From positions 1-64,000 of the forward strand of contig SADC01001291.1 in NCBI GenBank assembly GCA_004194705.1: a stretch of 64,000 bases of DNA. Reading direction: 5' to 3'. Source of the DNA: Ditylenchus dipsaci. Its lineage: Eukaryota; Nematoda; Chromadorea; Rhabditida; Anguinidae. Below, piece by piece: positions 53,801 to 64,000 of the stretch (positions within the stretch are counted from its first letter, which is position 1; the number at the start of each line of letters is the position of its first letter). The notes under the pieces were generated by a model, which saw nothing but the letters and a program-made list of their open reading frames with translations, made no database searches and was not told the DNA's origin. Position numbers and translations under genes: made by a program.

Positions 53801-56655
53801 GGCTTGAAAGAATATTCAGAAAAATCTGACTTGAAGAAGCTTTGGTGCATCTCAGGAGTTGTCTCATTTGCATTCATCATCCAGAGGGCTTTCATGGTAT
53901 TGACCAGTTGACCATTCACAAATATAGGCACTGTTACAAATGATGAGTACTTGTTGACGACATCCTCAACTGTTTTAGACTGCAGGAAGCGTTCGGCAGC
54001 ACCAGGACGGATGTACAGCTCTATTTTGGTTCCTACATCTGCCTCCGCATTTTCGGTGATTTCATAGCCGGAAGCTCTGCGAAAAGATTCAATAAAATAA
54101 AATTTCAGGGTTTTAAGGCTCCCAGGAGTTTGGGAGCGCCTGTTTTATGGTCTTGACAAGTTTTACAAAGCTTTCGCATTTTGTTAACCACCCTGTCCAT
54201 GCGTAAAAATCCTAATTTTCAGTTTTTTTCTTCTTCAAAAACACAGGGTTAAAGGTATCTTCGATAATGTAAAGTACTATCCTGAATGGGTGTATTTTGA
54301 GTAACTAAACGGAGTACTCTTTCAGCAGCGAAAATTATTGGGTTTAGTTTCCATTAGAGAAGGAATAGATCCTTTTTTGTACCAGTTTTTTTTATAAAAC
54401 CCGATTATCAATTCCTGGTTTTAATCTTTTTGAGTCGATTAACCAGCATGAACCATTTTCTGTTCGTCTTTTGTTTAATTACCCAAAACTTTGCTGCACC
54501 CGGCTTTTGGTTAATTGACATAAAATCCTGGTCTTTGGTTAAATGACCAAATCCTACCCTAATTACCGTATTTTATCTAGTATAAGCCCCCCTCCTAATA
54601 TAAGTCCTTAACTTTGAGGGTCTGTATCTCAAGGCACAGTCAATATTTTGCAAAAGCTGTTTTTTGCGTTTTCTTAACTCCCACGAGCTTAACCGATGCC
54701 AATTTTCACATTTTGGTTGATCACCCAAAAATCTTGAGATCAAATTCGAAATTTTCTGATTTTTGGCGATCTAAAAAATAGAAGATCCAGGGTTTCTATC
54801 AAAAGAAACACGGTAGAAGCAACAACATTCTGAGAATTAAGTCTTCAAAACACTCTTCAAAAAGCTAGCTTACCCATGCCATGTCCAAGTGTAGCCAACG
54901 GTCTCGCCCAGTTTCTTTGTGTGCACTACCACTTTGTCGCTAACTGACAGGGTTGAGTAGAAACCTACTCCAAATTGACCTGAAAAACACATTTAGTTAC
55001 ATGTAAAGTGCACACAGACTTAACTGACCAATAATAGACTCAGCTGACTGATTGTCCAGGTTCTGGTCTTTGAAAGACTTAGAGCCAGACTTAGCAATAG
55101 TGCCCAGCAAGTCAATCAACTCCTGTCGACTCATTCCAATGCCATTGTCCACAAACTCACCTTCTTGTCTTCTTCGTCAATGCTAATCCTAATCTCGTAG
55201 GGAGTGTCTGCTTGGCCCTGACTCAATTCCACACATCGACGTTTTTCCACTGCATCACTTGCGTTAGATATAAGCTCACGGATGAACACCTCAATTTCAA
55301 TATATTTTGCAACTCAAGAACCATTCGACACATCCCTCTTAGAGGACAAACTTGTAAAAAAATACATATTGTATTCTCTCTCATCGACGCACACCCCACT
55401 CTTTTAAAAGCTTGTTTGTGGCACTATGTTTTTGACATACTTTTTGTGGATGACTCCCAGGCAAGTCACCACTTTTTTGTAGCCAGAGAGATGAGCTACA
55501 ATTTGAGTGGTAAGTTACCACTGGTAACTTTCCTGGAAGTTATGCACAAAAGTATATTGAAAACACAATGCCAAAAACACGTTTTTTTTTAATTTAGAGA
55601 GAATACGGTATGCTAAAAATTACTCAGTGCTTTTCGGTCTTTAATTGTAAAAAAAGTTAGAGAAGTAAAATTCACAAAAAATTAAAACTCGGGTTGTCAG
55701 AATAATCAAATATTTATGGATATTCCGGTGAATAGGGGTAGGATTGATATTTAGGCAATTATCTCGCCAGCGGGATTTACGTCTTCGGATAGTAAAATAT
55801 ACATTTATTCATTTTCACTTCAAAGATGCAAAATTCGTTGGCGCGTCGAATAATAGCTAACCATTGTACATTAAAAATGAAGGTAATTATCCCAGAATTT
55901 ACCATTATAAAATTGGGTAAAATCGGGTAAATGAGATACAGTCGGCTCTCTCCATAGTGCACACCCAAGGGACCGGCCCCAATTGTGCACTATGGCGGGG
56001 GGTTACTATGAAGGGAGTTGATTGTGTGGTGGCCAACCACATCGGAACCGGGTGTGCACTATGGCGGGGGTGTACACTATGGAGGGAGTTGACTGTGTAC
56101 CCTATATTCTGTAATTAATGCCCCGATAATTTATTTTCACATCAGCCACTTGGGGAAATTAATTAGAGCCATAAAGATATTTCTGGGGGTTTAACCGAAA
56201 TCCAAAAGGAATCGGTAGAGCTTACGAGAGTTAAGGAAACGAAAAATATATAAAAAAATCTGCTTTGAGATACAATACCCAGAGTCAAGAGGGCGGCGTC
56301 ATTATTACAGGGAGGGTGATAACTACGGTAAATACGGTAGTATAAAGTAGTCACAATAAATCTTTTTTCTTACCTCTTCATCAGAGTATAGTGACTTTGC
56401 CACAATGTCCAGCAAACTCTTGACTTCGGCCTGGAACTCAAACTTCTCAGCGGCCTGACCACTATTTTCAGTGGATTGACTGCCAGTGTTACACCTTCTG
56501 ACCTGCTCTAAACGACCAAGGGCTACAATGGAATGGAGTGAACAGCTGGCTGTGGGCGCTGTGGAGTAGCTACTAGTGGCATAGGGTTTCAGGGCATTAG
56601 CCTGGCGCCACAATCGAATAAGCAGGGAAAAGGAGGCACCCTTGCGAGCAATCAT
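47802..56655 (-). CDS. TRAP1: TRAP1, mitochondrial HSP90 chaperone
   Basis: Exons: 56655-56374, 55289-55029, 54979-54874, 54076-53831, 53774-53708, 52547-52303, 50365-50218, 50166-50039, 49965-49801, 48610-48298 and 47924-47802, about 695 codons (human TRAP1 has 704). The N-terminus [20 protein letters not shown] is basic and suits a mitochondrial presequence. The GHKL ATPase follows: [18 protein letters not shown] (Glu and Asn of the ATP site), [37 protein letters not shown]. The middle domain includes [20 protein letters not shown]; the C-terminal domain ends [12 protein letters not shown]. There is no MEEVD, as expected for TRAP1. It folds mitochondrial proteins and tempers respiration. 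One base is missing near 55158 (before EFVDNGIGM). The 56-base intron at 53775-53830 keeps phase. Other introns host MITEs. Confidence 0.95.
49540..49670. repeat. TCAGAATGAAAATTC repeats
   Basis: CAGTGTTCTCAATAGTCAGA opens an array of CAGAATGAAA/ATTCTGACTG units in both orientations, in a TRAP1 intron. hAT-like in style, ends not closed. Confidence 0.45.
50779..51297. mobile_element. G-rich hAT MITE
   Basis: Ends TAGGGTTGGC inverted, 8-bp duplication ATATCAAG (50771-50778 and 51298-51305). Subterminal zones are GGGGAGGAGCGGGGG-type on one strand, with runs up to 14 C or 14 G. Such G tracts could form quadruplexes. In a TRAP1 intron. Confidence 0.88.
51540..51860. repeat. Repeat family B, copy in TRAP1 intron
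   Basis: Full order of family B blocks, with the centre hairpin CCCCCTGCGCCCC / GGGGGCGCAGGGGG. It is bracketed by inverted copies of a ~120-base block (51340-51500 and 51860-52045: GCGCCCCCCCAAGTA, GTCGTTTAAACATGATTTAC), so the whole of about 51335-52047 is one element. Confidence 0.7.
52584..53689. mobile_element. Tigger-type MITE in TRAP1 intron 5
   Basis: CAGTCGAGCCTCGTTTATCC at the left, GCGACTG at the right, TA on both sides (52582-52583 and 53690-53691). An internal hAT MITE is at 53292-53670. Confidence 0.7.
53292..53670. mobile_element. hAT-type MITE, GGGTCACATTT ends
   Basis: GGTCACATTTAATTTCGCGA and complement, 8-bp duplication CTAAATTA (53284-53291 and 53671-53678). Inner arms pair around TTTTTCCAGACTTTTTG. 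It ends 38 bases before a TRAP1 exon. Confidence 0.8.
54558..54845. repeat. TACCGTATTTT-family fragment
   Basis: TACCGTATTTTATCTAGTAT and GGTCTGTATCTCAAGG-like text related to 59764-60011. Only the left end is seen. Confidence 0.45.
55939..56095. mobile_element. Short Tigger-type MITE
   Basis: CAGTCGGCTCTCTCCATAGT at the left and ATGGAGGGAGTTGACTG at the right; flanks TA (left) and TG (right). Inner GTGCACTATGGCGGGG repeats. TRAP1 intron 1. Confidence 0.7.
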
Positions 56656-57309
56656 CTGAAAAAGTAGATAGCAATTGAAATTTGCTGTAATGGCTAGTTC
56701 AGGTGCCCGGAGTCAAAACTGGAGTTTGAAATCAAAACTTTGGATAATGGGTGTTGACTATGAAAAATAAACCGACTCCGGGCTTCTAAAAGAACCATAA
56801 ATGAATAAATTTTGGAATTTAAAAAAAATTCATGTATATCTGAATTTTTACAAGTGTAATTTCCTCACTAATTTACTTAAATTTCTGACTAAATTTTTGC
56901 AAAGTAAGCTTTTACAGCTTTTGTGAATGTTGTGAGGATGTTTTGAAATAAAGCAGGATTTTTGGTGTTGAAGTTGAATTATTTGAAGAAAAATTTATGA
57001 AATTGAAAAATTAATTTTCCAGCTAGAGTCAAATTCATACTTTAAGTCTCATATTTACCTTTAAAAACAGCTCAAAATATCAATATGGGTGAAAATTGAC
57101 CTTTTAAAAATTTAGTGGGGAAAAATTTTGAGATTTTGTGAATAAATTTCTAAACAGCCACTGAAAATGTCCAATATACAAGGTTGTACAAACAAAACAA
57201 TTTTTTGATAAAAAGATTAAAAAATAAGCGATGCCAGAAATTCGAAAATACGAGATTTGGCGCACTTTTAAATATATTTTTAGGGGCATATAAAATGGGT
57301 TGAAATACT
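56656..57309. other. Upstream of TRAP1, no gene seen
   Basis: AT-rich; the TRAP1 promoter and 5' UTR should lie in the first few hundred bases. Short repeated words (TGAATTTTTA, AAATTTTTG) but no recognisable element. Confidence 0.35.
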
Positions 57310-57735
57310 TTTCGACCCTGAAATGGCGCTTTTTCTGCGGAAATGGCACTTTTCCTGCCGGAAATTTTAAAAAGCTTTTATTCTCAGGACTTTCCTTTTT
57401 TTTAAATTTTTTAAGCAACGTGTAGCCTAGAATCTCAGCTTTCTGACAAGCTATTAATTGACTGAATGAAGTTTCAAAAAGTTAGAGAGAACGGTTTTTG
57501 AATGGACTACATTTTGAAAAAATTTGCTTCATTAAAAGACTTTTTCTCCAACTTTTTGAAACTTCATTCAGTCAGTTAATAGCTTGTTAGAAAGCTGAGA
57601 TTCTGGGCTACACGTTGGTCGAAAAAATTTAGAAAATGATAAGGTAACTCCTCAGAATAAAAGCTTTTTAAATTTCCGGCAGGAAAAGTGCCATTTCCGG
57701 CAGAAAAAGCGCCATTTCAGGGTCGAAAAGTGTAA
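57310..57735. repeat. Palindrome, arms about 180 bases
   Basis: CGACCCTGAAATGGCGCTTT at 57312 pairs with its complement at 57706-57725; inner arms include GTGTAGCCTAGAATCTCAGC. Centre 57490-57540. Confidence 0.75.
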
Positions 57736-58931
57736 CAACCTATAAAATGTCAGATAATCAACATTGTTGCAAAGTTTCGATAAAATAATCTTAAAGAGGC
57801 ATGCTCACCTGTTTTAATTTGTCCTTACCAATTCAATTTTTTCTGAATCATTGAAGTTGTGTACGGATTTTTCAACTTGGTTTCTAACAAAACTATACCT
57901 AAAATTAAATTTTAGGCCTTGTTTTGTTAGAAACCAAGCTGAAAAATCAGTGCAGATGTACAATGATTCAGAAAAAAATTTGAATTGGCGGGAAGAAATT
58001 TAAAGGACCATCGCCGTTAATGACAATGGCAATTTCGACTTTTTAAATTCGCGGGGGACAGCTCTTTTATTGCGAAAATATATTTCGAATTATTTTTCGT
58101 TTGCGATTAAAGACAGACCCCAAGTGTAACCAAATCATCCAAAATGACCCAAAACCACCTAAAATGACCCGAAACTTCATAAAACCATCCGAAGCACGCA
58201 AAATCACCCACAACCATCCAAAACCACCTAAAATTACCCAAACCCTAAAAAAAACCACCCAAAACTACTCGAAACCACCCAAAACAACCTAAACCACCTA
58301 AAATCATTCAAAACCACCCAAAATCACCCATTTTCCCACTTGAATTCTAAACCCTTGGGGAGTGCACTTGGGGTTTTTTTTCATATATATTTTTAGTGTT
58401 TTTTATGTTATTGTCTCGAAGAGAAAGTCATTTTTTAACTTTTTTCGCCAAAATTTGAATTTTTTACCTTTAGATATCAAGGTAAATGACTATGTTTAGG
58501 AAATCTTCCACCTGTATACTACCCTAACTACCCAAACCACCTGGATAGTACCGAAACCATTTGGATAGTGTCAAAATCATTTAAATAGTGCTCACATCAT
58601 CCAGACAGGCTCTAACCACCTTATGGTTCCTAAAACACCTGGATACTGATCCAACCATCTGGAATGTACACCAAACTCCTGTAGGATATTACCAAGTGGT
58701 CGTCCATTTGGATCAAATTTTTTTTACTTTTTTTGGGTTCTGAAATCTGTTTTCTGGGCTGATTCGGACACGCTGAAGATGGTTTGATAATAGTGAAATA
58801 AGGTTTTGTATGGTATTTTTCGAGTATCGGGATACAATTGATTTTACCAAAACTCGGTTTTACCAAAACTTAAAAAATACCCGACAAAACGGCATTCTAC
58901 CACTATCAAACCATCTTCAGCATGCCCGACT

Positions 58932-59138
58932 GGTAAACGGCCAGTTTGCCACGCGGCCAGTTCGCCACGGTTTTGTTTTAGGCTTAGGCAAGGGTAGGCC
59001 AGCGTATGTTAGGACGGACTCAAACATGTTCCCCGAACTACAAAAAAGTTAAAAAAATTGTTTGCTGGCCTCTTTTGTGGTAAAATGGTCATTTTGAAAA
59101 CCGTAGCAAACTGGCCCGTGGAAAACTGGCCTGTCTCC
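58932..59138. mobile_element. Small foldback element in repeat family A
   Basis: Arms ACGGCCAGTTTGCCACG and complement CAAACTGGCCCGTGG. A perfect 9-bp duplication TGCCCGACT flanks it (58923-58931 and 59139-59147) and repeat family A resumes on the far side. Confidence 0.8.
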
Positions 59139-59205
59139 TGCCCGACTTGGGGTTTTACCGAGATTAAAATTTGTTAAAAATTAAGAACCATCCACTGGTC
59201 GAGCC

Positions 59206-59445
59206 CATAGTTGTCCGGACGCCGGCGCCGGCTTTTTTGTTTTTTTATAAAAATACTCTTTGCATTTGCGGTAATAGCAAGTATGACCAATAAGTCTTTT
59301 CCAATCTCGAAGTAACTGATTGACAGTCTCGAAAACAAAGTTATCGGCAACGCTGGCACCTAAAAATTGTCAGGTCGGCTCAAAAATTGTCAAGTCGGTG
59401 CCCGCGCCCGTTTTGACTAGCGGCGCCGGCGCCCGTGCAACTATG
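59206..59445. mobile_element. hAT MITE, CATAGTTG ends
   Basis: CATAGTTGTCCGGACGCCGG / CCGGCGCCCGTGCAACTATG, flanks GTCGAGCC and GTTGAGCC (7 of 8). Longer relative of the 62-bp element at 27032. Confidence 0.75.
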
Positions 59446-59763
59446 GTTGAGCCCAACGTTGCTTGACAATGCCAGATCGGACAAGTTAGCCAACTTTCAT
59501 TGAGCTATAACCTAGTATAGCTATCTATTCATTAGCCTTACCTAGTAAATGAAATTTAAAGTTTAGATGCGAATAAAAAAATGATCTGCGAAAACATTTT
59601 CCGCGTCTCCGGCTGTCCCTCGCCAATTCAAAAACTCGAAATTGTCATTGTCATCAAGTTAAAGTTTAAACAGGTGAGCATGCCTCTTTAAAATAATAAA
59701 ATAATCTTTAATGATAAAAATACTTTTGATAAAATAATAAAGTTAGGGTCAAAGAAAAATACG

Positions 59764-60012
59764 TACCGTATTTTCTCTATTAATTGCCCCGGGGTAATTA
59801 TTTTTCAACCCCTGAAAAATCGAAAAAAAAATATTTCGATTTTGAGAATTTTGGGTGCTCAACCAAAATCTAAAAAGTGGAATCAACTAAGTTCGTGGTG
59901 ATTAAGAAAACGCAAAAAACAGATTTGCAAAATAATTTTTTTGAGCTGAGATACAGGGTGCCTATGGGGGGTAATTAATAGAGAGGGGGTAATAAATAGA
60001 GAAAATACGGTA
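59764..60012. mobile_element. MITE with TACCGTATTTTCTCT ends
   Basis: TACCGTATTTTCTCTATTAA at the left, TAATAAATAGAGAAAATACGGTA-type complement at the right, arms of about 40 bases including GCCCCGGGG/GGGGGGTAATT. TA lies at both borders as part of the repeat. Confidence 0.65.
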
Positions 60013-60660
60013 AATAGGGCTAGAATTACGGAAGAAAAAAATCAAAATTGTTTCGAAAAACTTCGGAAATTTGGGCTCAAAATTTGGAAATCGGAATTCT
60101 GAAAAATGAACGAGAAAAGTCCGGAACACGGAATTCGGAAAATGGAACGGAATGGTCCGGGACAGCCCTGGTCTTTATCTCGAGAAAAAACCAATATTTT
60201 GCAAAACTATTTATTTCATTTTCTTTGATACCACGAGAATCCACCGATCCCGCTTTTAGGGTTTGAAAATGTTCTGCCCAAAAATCTAAAGATTGACCAA
60301 ATTTTTCGCGATTTCGGAAGGAAAAAGTCAGGAAGTCAAGGAAAAAGCCTGCGGGTTCTATTAGAGAAAATACGGTAATTGCTGCTCGTGCGTGTCTGAT
60401 TCTCAGTGATATTTGCAGTATTTGGTACAACAGGGATGTTTAGTATAGGAAATCTGTATTATTATTTTTTTAAGATAATTTAACTTACAAGGGAGGGACC
60501 CTGACTGTGACCTGGGGATTTTTTGATTATCAAATTATCAAAAATCCACAGGTCACAGTCAGGGTCCCTCACTTGTTCGCGTATTTGCTCCTAGGCTCTC
60601 AAAGTCGAGGCGTGGGTTTATTAGGGAGAGGGGGGGGTCTAACTAGAGGGAATACGGTAT
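60013..60660. repeat. Mixed TACCGTATTTTC fragments and a small palindrome
   Basis: Solo ends GAGAAAATACGGTA at 60364-60377 and AGGGAATACGGTA at 60647-60659. 60494-60572 is a palindrome (AGGGAGGGACCCTGACTGTG / complement) around GATTATCAAATTATC. 60090-60160 repeats GGAATTCGGAAAATGG-like units. No gene. Confidence 0.5.
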
Positions 60661-61176
60661 GTGTATTTATTTCGAATTTTTTTAGAAATTAGGTAATTTT
60701 GTTAGTGTGATTTGGTGTAACCACGGTTTCTGCAATAAAACTACTTTTGCAGTTTTCTTTTTTCAGAAAGGTGTTCAACAACCCAAAAAGTAATTGCCTA
60801 ATTGTCTTCAGGCAGCACTCGCTAAAGCATAAATAAGGGCAGCCTTCGAAGACTTTGATCTTGGCGCCTGTTCTTCTACAAAAACATGCCCTTTAAAAAA
60901 CCAGCAAATTTTATGGCTTTAGAAAAAGAACAAAATTAATGTGTTTTCTGTGTCAATTTTTATTATGTTCTTCTTCTGCTCTTGTTAAACCATTTATATA
61001 GTGACATTTATATTGGGTTTGTTCTTTAGTTTATAAAAATTTGAACTATTGTATCACTGTTTTCACAAATAAAATAAAGTTTGGATATTTTCTTTTACTT
61101 GATAGAGTAAAGTGTGTAAATTAGAATACCGTCTCCTTTTTTGTAAAACAATTTCGAATTTTGCTTATTGATGCTA

Positions 61177-61605
61177 CAGTCGAACCTCCCGATAGTGTAC
61201 ACCCCAAAAGTTCGTTCCCGCCTAGGGTCCGACACTTTTTTTAGCCTCATTTTTTCAAATTTTTTCCATTTCTGTTTTGACAGTCTGGTCGCAAATATCG
61301 CAAGGATTCCGATTTTGCCGATCGTTTTTCATTTGCCTATATATTTTTTCTCTAAAAAAGCAAAACCTCCCAATAGTGTACACCTTATTTTCAAAGTGGT
61401 GTACACTATTGGGAGGTTTTGCTTTTTTAGAGAAAAAATATATAGGCAAATGAAAAACGATCGGCAAAATCGGAATCCTTGCGATATTTGCGACCAGACT
61501 GTCAAAACAGAAATGGAAAAAATTTGAAAAAATGGGGCTAAAAAAAGTGTCGGACCCTAGGCGGGAACGAACTTTTCGGGTGTACACTATCGGGAGGTTC
61601 GACTG
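61177..61605. mobile_element. Tigger-type MITE, intact 429 bp
   Basis: CAGTCGAACCTCCCGATAGT and complement with TA on both sides (61175-61176 and 61606-61607). Arms are near-identical over about 200 bases, centre at 61380-61398 (GTGTACACC...GGTGTACAC). The mirror frames on both strands through the arms are artefacts. Confidence 0.9.
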
Positions 61606-62391
61606 TAACAAGTACCAGGAAAGAAAACTCGACGCTATTGGAATATATTTTTGAGAAAATTTATGTAGCAAACAAAAGCCGAGAACCTCCTCTTTCATAT
61701 GAATAAAAAGAATTTTCTAAAAGTTAGATTTTTGAAAACTAAAGTATAGAACCCTTTTTCTAGTATAATTTGAAGAGATTTTCACTTTCCCGCAAAATTC
61801 ATTTAGATTTTTTAGAAGTCACCTACTGCCCATTTTTGACCACTATGAAAGGCTGTGAGGTGTTGATTGCCAAACACCGCGACTTACTGGCGCCTCTTTT
61901 TGTTGCCTTTTGCGCCAACCAAACACATTTGGCAGCAGTAGCCAATAAAAGGCGAGCTTCAGCGCCACCTCCTCCAATCAATATTGTCCATATATACAAA
62001 GGGTGGCTGATAAGACTCACGAATTCCAAAATTCCTGCCCTATCACATGATTTGCACTTTTGGTTGGCTTAAACAAACATTTTTGTTTTCAATAAAAACA
62101 AAAAATAAATCAAGTAGTTAGAGGTAAAGCAAAGTGACTCAATTAATCTTCAATTAATGAGTCATCTCCTCTTTTATTTCAATTTTTTTATTCAAGCTTT
62201 CTTTTTTTTTTAAATTTTTGTTGATATATTTTTGGGCTGATAGGGCCTTCTAGGATAGGGACCTTTTGCAAAGGTTGTAATTGAAGTTCGCCCTCAAAAG
62301 TCTGAATTTAACCAGCAAATTACTAAATTTCATTAGCACCAATTTCATTTTATATTGACGTGATTTGAGACGTATAAGTATTTAGAGGTTA
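61606..62391. other. Non-coding, nothing recognised
   Basis: AT-rich. A frame over 61770-62072 opens but shows no domain; I do not support it as a gene. Confidence 0.35.
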
Positions 62392-62566
62392 CAGTCCACT
62401 CTCGATATACAGGGTGGTGCAAAAAAAACGCAAAAATGCGTAAAATCAAAATCTCTACGATGTTTCTGATTAGACTGACGAATCAAGTTCGTCAAAAGAT
62501 TTCAAAAAGGAGGTTAAAAAGTGGGGAACGAACTTGAGTGGGTGTGCTTGTATCGAAAGTGGACTG
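62392..62566. mobile_element. Short Tigger-type MITE
   Basis: CAGTCCACTCTCGATATACA at the left, TATCGAAAGTGGACTG at the right, TA on both sides. The left part is overlaid by CAGGGTGGTGCAAAAAAAAC, the mariner-like end also seen at 18598. Confidence 0.75.
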
Positions 62567-62894
62567 TATAAACAGAATTGCAGCTTTTCAAATTTTTAGC
62601 CATTCTAAAAATAGAATGCCAAAATTCGGATTAGTCAGTCCAAAATTTAATGCATTTTATGAGCTTTATGAGAATAAACTTTTTAAAAACTTGAAAATCG
62701 TGTTTGAACTATTTTTAAGCTGTTTTACGATTTCCGTATTAATGCGATAATTGAAATGTTTTAGGCTACACCTTTTGACATTTGTAACTAAATATATTGT
62801 CGACCTTTTCCTATTAACAGAGATGTATTGGATGTTGTGCTAGTCAAATTGCTTCGCAAAAAGATGCCAGGATCGGCAGTTTTGAGAAGGATAA

Positions 62895-64000
62895 CATGAA
62901 GTTGCTCACAAAGCATATCTACAAAAGCCTGCTACACTTTCAAAAGACACTCATTTTTCTACTGGCATTATTAATAAGTTAGTTTTTTTCAGGGATTTAT
63001 TTATGTAATTTCGTATAATCTAGCAGAATCCGCTTCACTTCTTACTCCACTTCGAGTAGTAGTTGTTTCGTGGAGATGTGCGTTGACAGACATACACATG
63101 TTCTTGACCACCGAGTCATTCAGCCTAGTCACACTGTGGAGTATTGCCAGGTGTGTGTTGCAATTAGTATTTTAGATCCAGATTTTTGTGATTTAGTACG
63201 CTCCAAAAAACAATTTATTGAGACACCGAGAATGGGAGGGAGGGTAGAATCGCGGCTCGCGTTTCTGCCCCAAAGTGACCAAAGAGTATTTACTTTCATT
63301 CAAAACGGAGCAGAATCGCTAGTCACTTTTATGCCGGGCGCAAAAATGTGGGTCACCTTTCTGCCTTCTTTTTTCTTTTTTTTCATGACCCTATCTTTTG
63401 AACTCCTCATTCTTGCTGTCTCTCAAAAAAGTTATATGCGGTGCGTTATAATAATATTTATTTGAAAATCAGCAAGAGGAGACCAAGGCAAATTTTGAGT
63501 GGCGGGTATATATCAAAATTAATCTCTAAATGCCTATATTTGTAGGTTCTCTTAGACTACCTGGACTGCTTGAAAGACAACCGTGAGGCCTGCCACTCCA
63601 TGCTTCACTACCATTCTGCATCCACTGCAGTCAACCAGCAATGGCGACGGCATGGCTGTGCCCAGTTCACTGAAGAGCAGTTGCTCAAGGCTAGTTTCTC
63701 TGGGGAATACGACAATGCTAGGTTGGTCTATAGAACTATTATTTAGTTTGAATCCTGCCGTAATATTTCAGATGTCCATTCTGGGAAGAAGACAAAACCA
63801 CCCAGTTGTGTTCAATGTTTGGCGCCCTCCACTTGCATTCTTTTGCGGCCCAAACTAGTCAGCAACCAATACAAACATGTGCGTTTCAGGGGGCTCGCCC
63901 ACTTATAGACAACCGCTTCTTTGTAGTCCAGTTGACTGCCTCTTCTCTGGATTCCCTATCTAACTCTGAGCAATCTGGTTTGATACCAGGCTTTTACATT
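62895..64000 (+). CDS. RGM (repulsive guidance molecule), N-terminal half
   Basis: Exons from 62895 (ATG), from about 63025 to 63150, 63546-63721 and 63772 to past the window end. The first exon is a signal peptide (MKLLTKHIYKSLLHFQKTLI then FLLALLI). The next gives FVEMCVDRHTHVLDHRV, then the RGM helical domain EYCQVLLDYLDCLKDNREAC, HSMLHYHSASTAVN, RHGCAQF, and the partial von Willebrand D-like domain QLCSMFGALHLHSF, TCAFQGARPLIDNRFFVVQL. These match vertebrate RGM/hemojuvelin in order and cysteine spacing. RGMs are GPI-linked BMP co-receptors and neogenin ligands. The autocleavage site, FGDPH in vertebrates, reads FGALH, lacking the Asp-Pro bond, and no RGD is seen before it. The exon 1 to exon 2 phase is off by one base. 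Start and signal peptide are therefore likely but not proven. Confidence 0.8.

Larger units (their letters stand above)
57795..59687. mobile_element. piggyBac-like element with TTAA flanks
   Basis: Ends AGAGGCATGCTCACCTGTTT / AAACAGGTGAGCATGCCTCT inverted, TTAA on both sides (57791-57794 and 59688-59691). The interior has CCACCCAAAAC-type simple sequence at 58110-58330, repeat family A (58685-58925), a foldback element and a hAT MITE. No transposase frame seen. Confidence 0.75.

Noticed and set aside
61168..61698. Mirror frames of 119 and 147 codons
   Set aside because: Produced by the inverted arms of a Tigger-type MITE.

Overview
The window comes from an invertebrate animal genome. It is AT-rich, has spliced protein genes whose closest relatives are animal families (ferlin, MATH-BTB, REEP5/Yop1, ZNRF, TRAP1, RGM), and is packed with cut-and-paste DNA transposons. 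I cannot fix the species. The REEP sequence and the small introns (46-60 bp) beside multi-kb ones would suit a nematode or relative, but that is a guess.

Layout. 1-1151: last exons of a ferlin (+). 1.15-5.2 kb: repeat arrays, then a Mutator-like element (2443-5171) with a hAT element inside it. 5.7-11.0 kb: a 5.1-kb hAT element (5882-11026) that carries a BED-like/chromodomain gene (8120-9098, -) and has been hit by two more hATs, one of them hit in turn. 12.1-13.7 kb: a SPOP-like MATH-BTB gene (-). 15.9-16.9 kb: a 226-codon lysine-rich gene of unknown function (+). 17.7-26.3 kb: REEP5/Yop1-like gene (+) whose introns hold a Ulp1-bearing foldback element, a mariner-like element and long palindromes. 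27.9-34.2 kb: ZNRF-type E3 ligase (-), 261 codons, intact. 38.6-40.2 kb: second Mutator-like element. 40.3 and 45.4 kb: two tRNA-Arg(ACG) genes in opposite orientation. 41.1-43.5 kb: a satellite-bearing insertion inside a long palindrome. 45.9-47.0 kb: foldback element. 47.8-56.7 kb: TRAP1, the mitochondrial HSP90 (-). 56.7-62.6 kb: transposon debris. 62.9-64.0 kb: the start of an RGM (repulsive guidance molecule) gene (+), running off the window.

The main signal is mobile DNA. I could close about twenty elements by matching terminal inverted repeats and, for most, target-site duplications (TSDs). They fall into hAT elements (8-bp TSD, each with its own subterminal array of a short motif), foldback/Mutator-like elements (8-9-bp TSD, inverted repeats made of tandem repeats), Tigger/pogo-type MITEs (TA) and piggyBac-like elements (TTAA). 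Several are nested two or three deep.

The genes show no operon or pathway link. Coding exons of the ferlin, MATH-BTB, chromodomain, TRAP1 and RGM genes contain single-base indels, many in homopolymers, while ZNRF, REEP and the unknown gene read cleanly. Draft long-read assembly error is the simplest explanation, so I treat most of these genes as functional.
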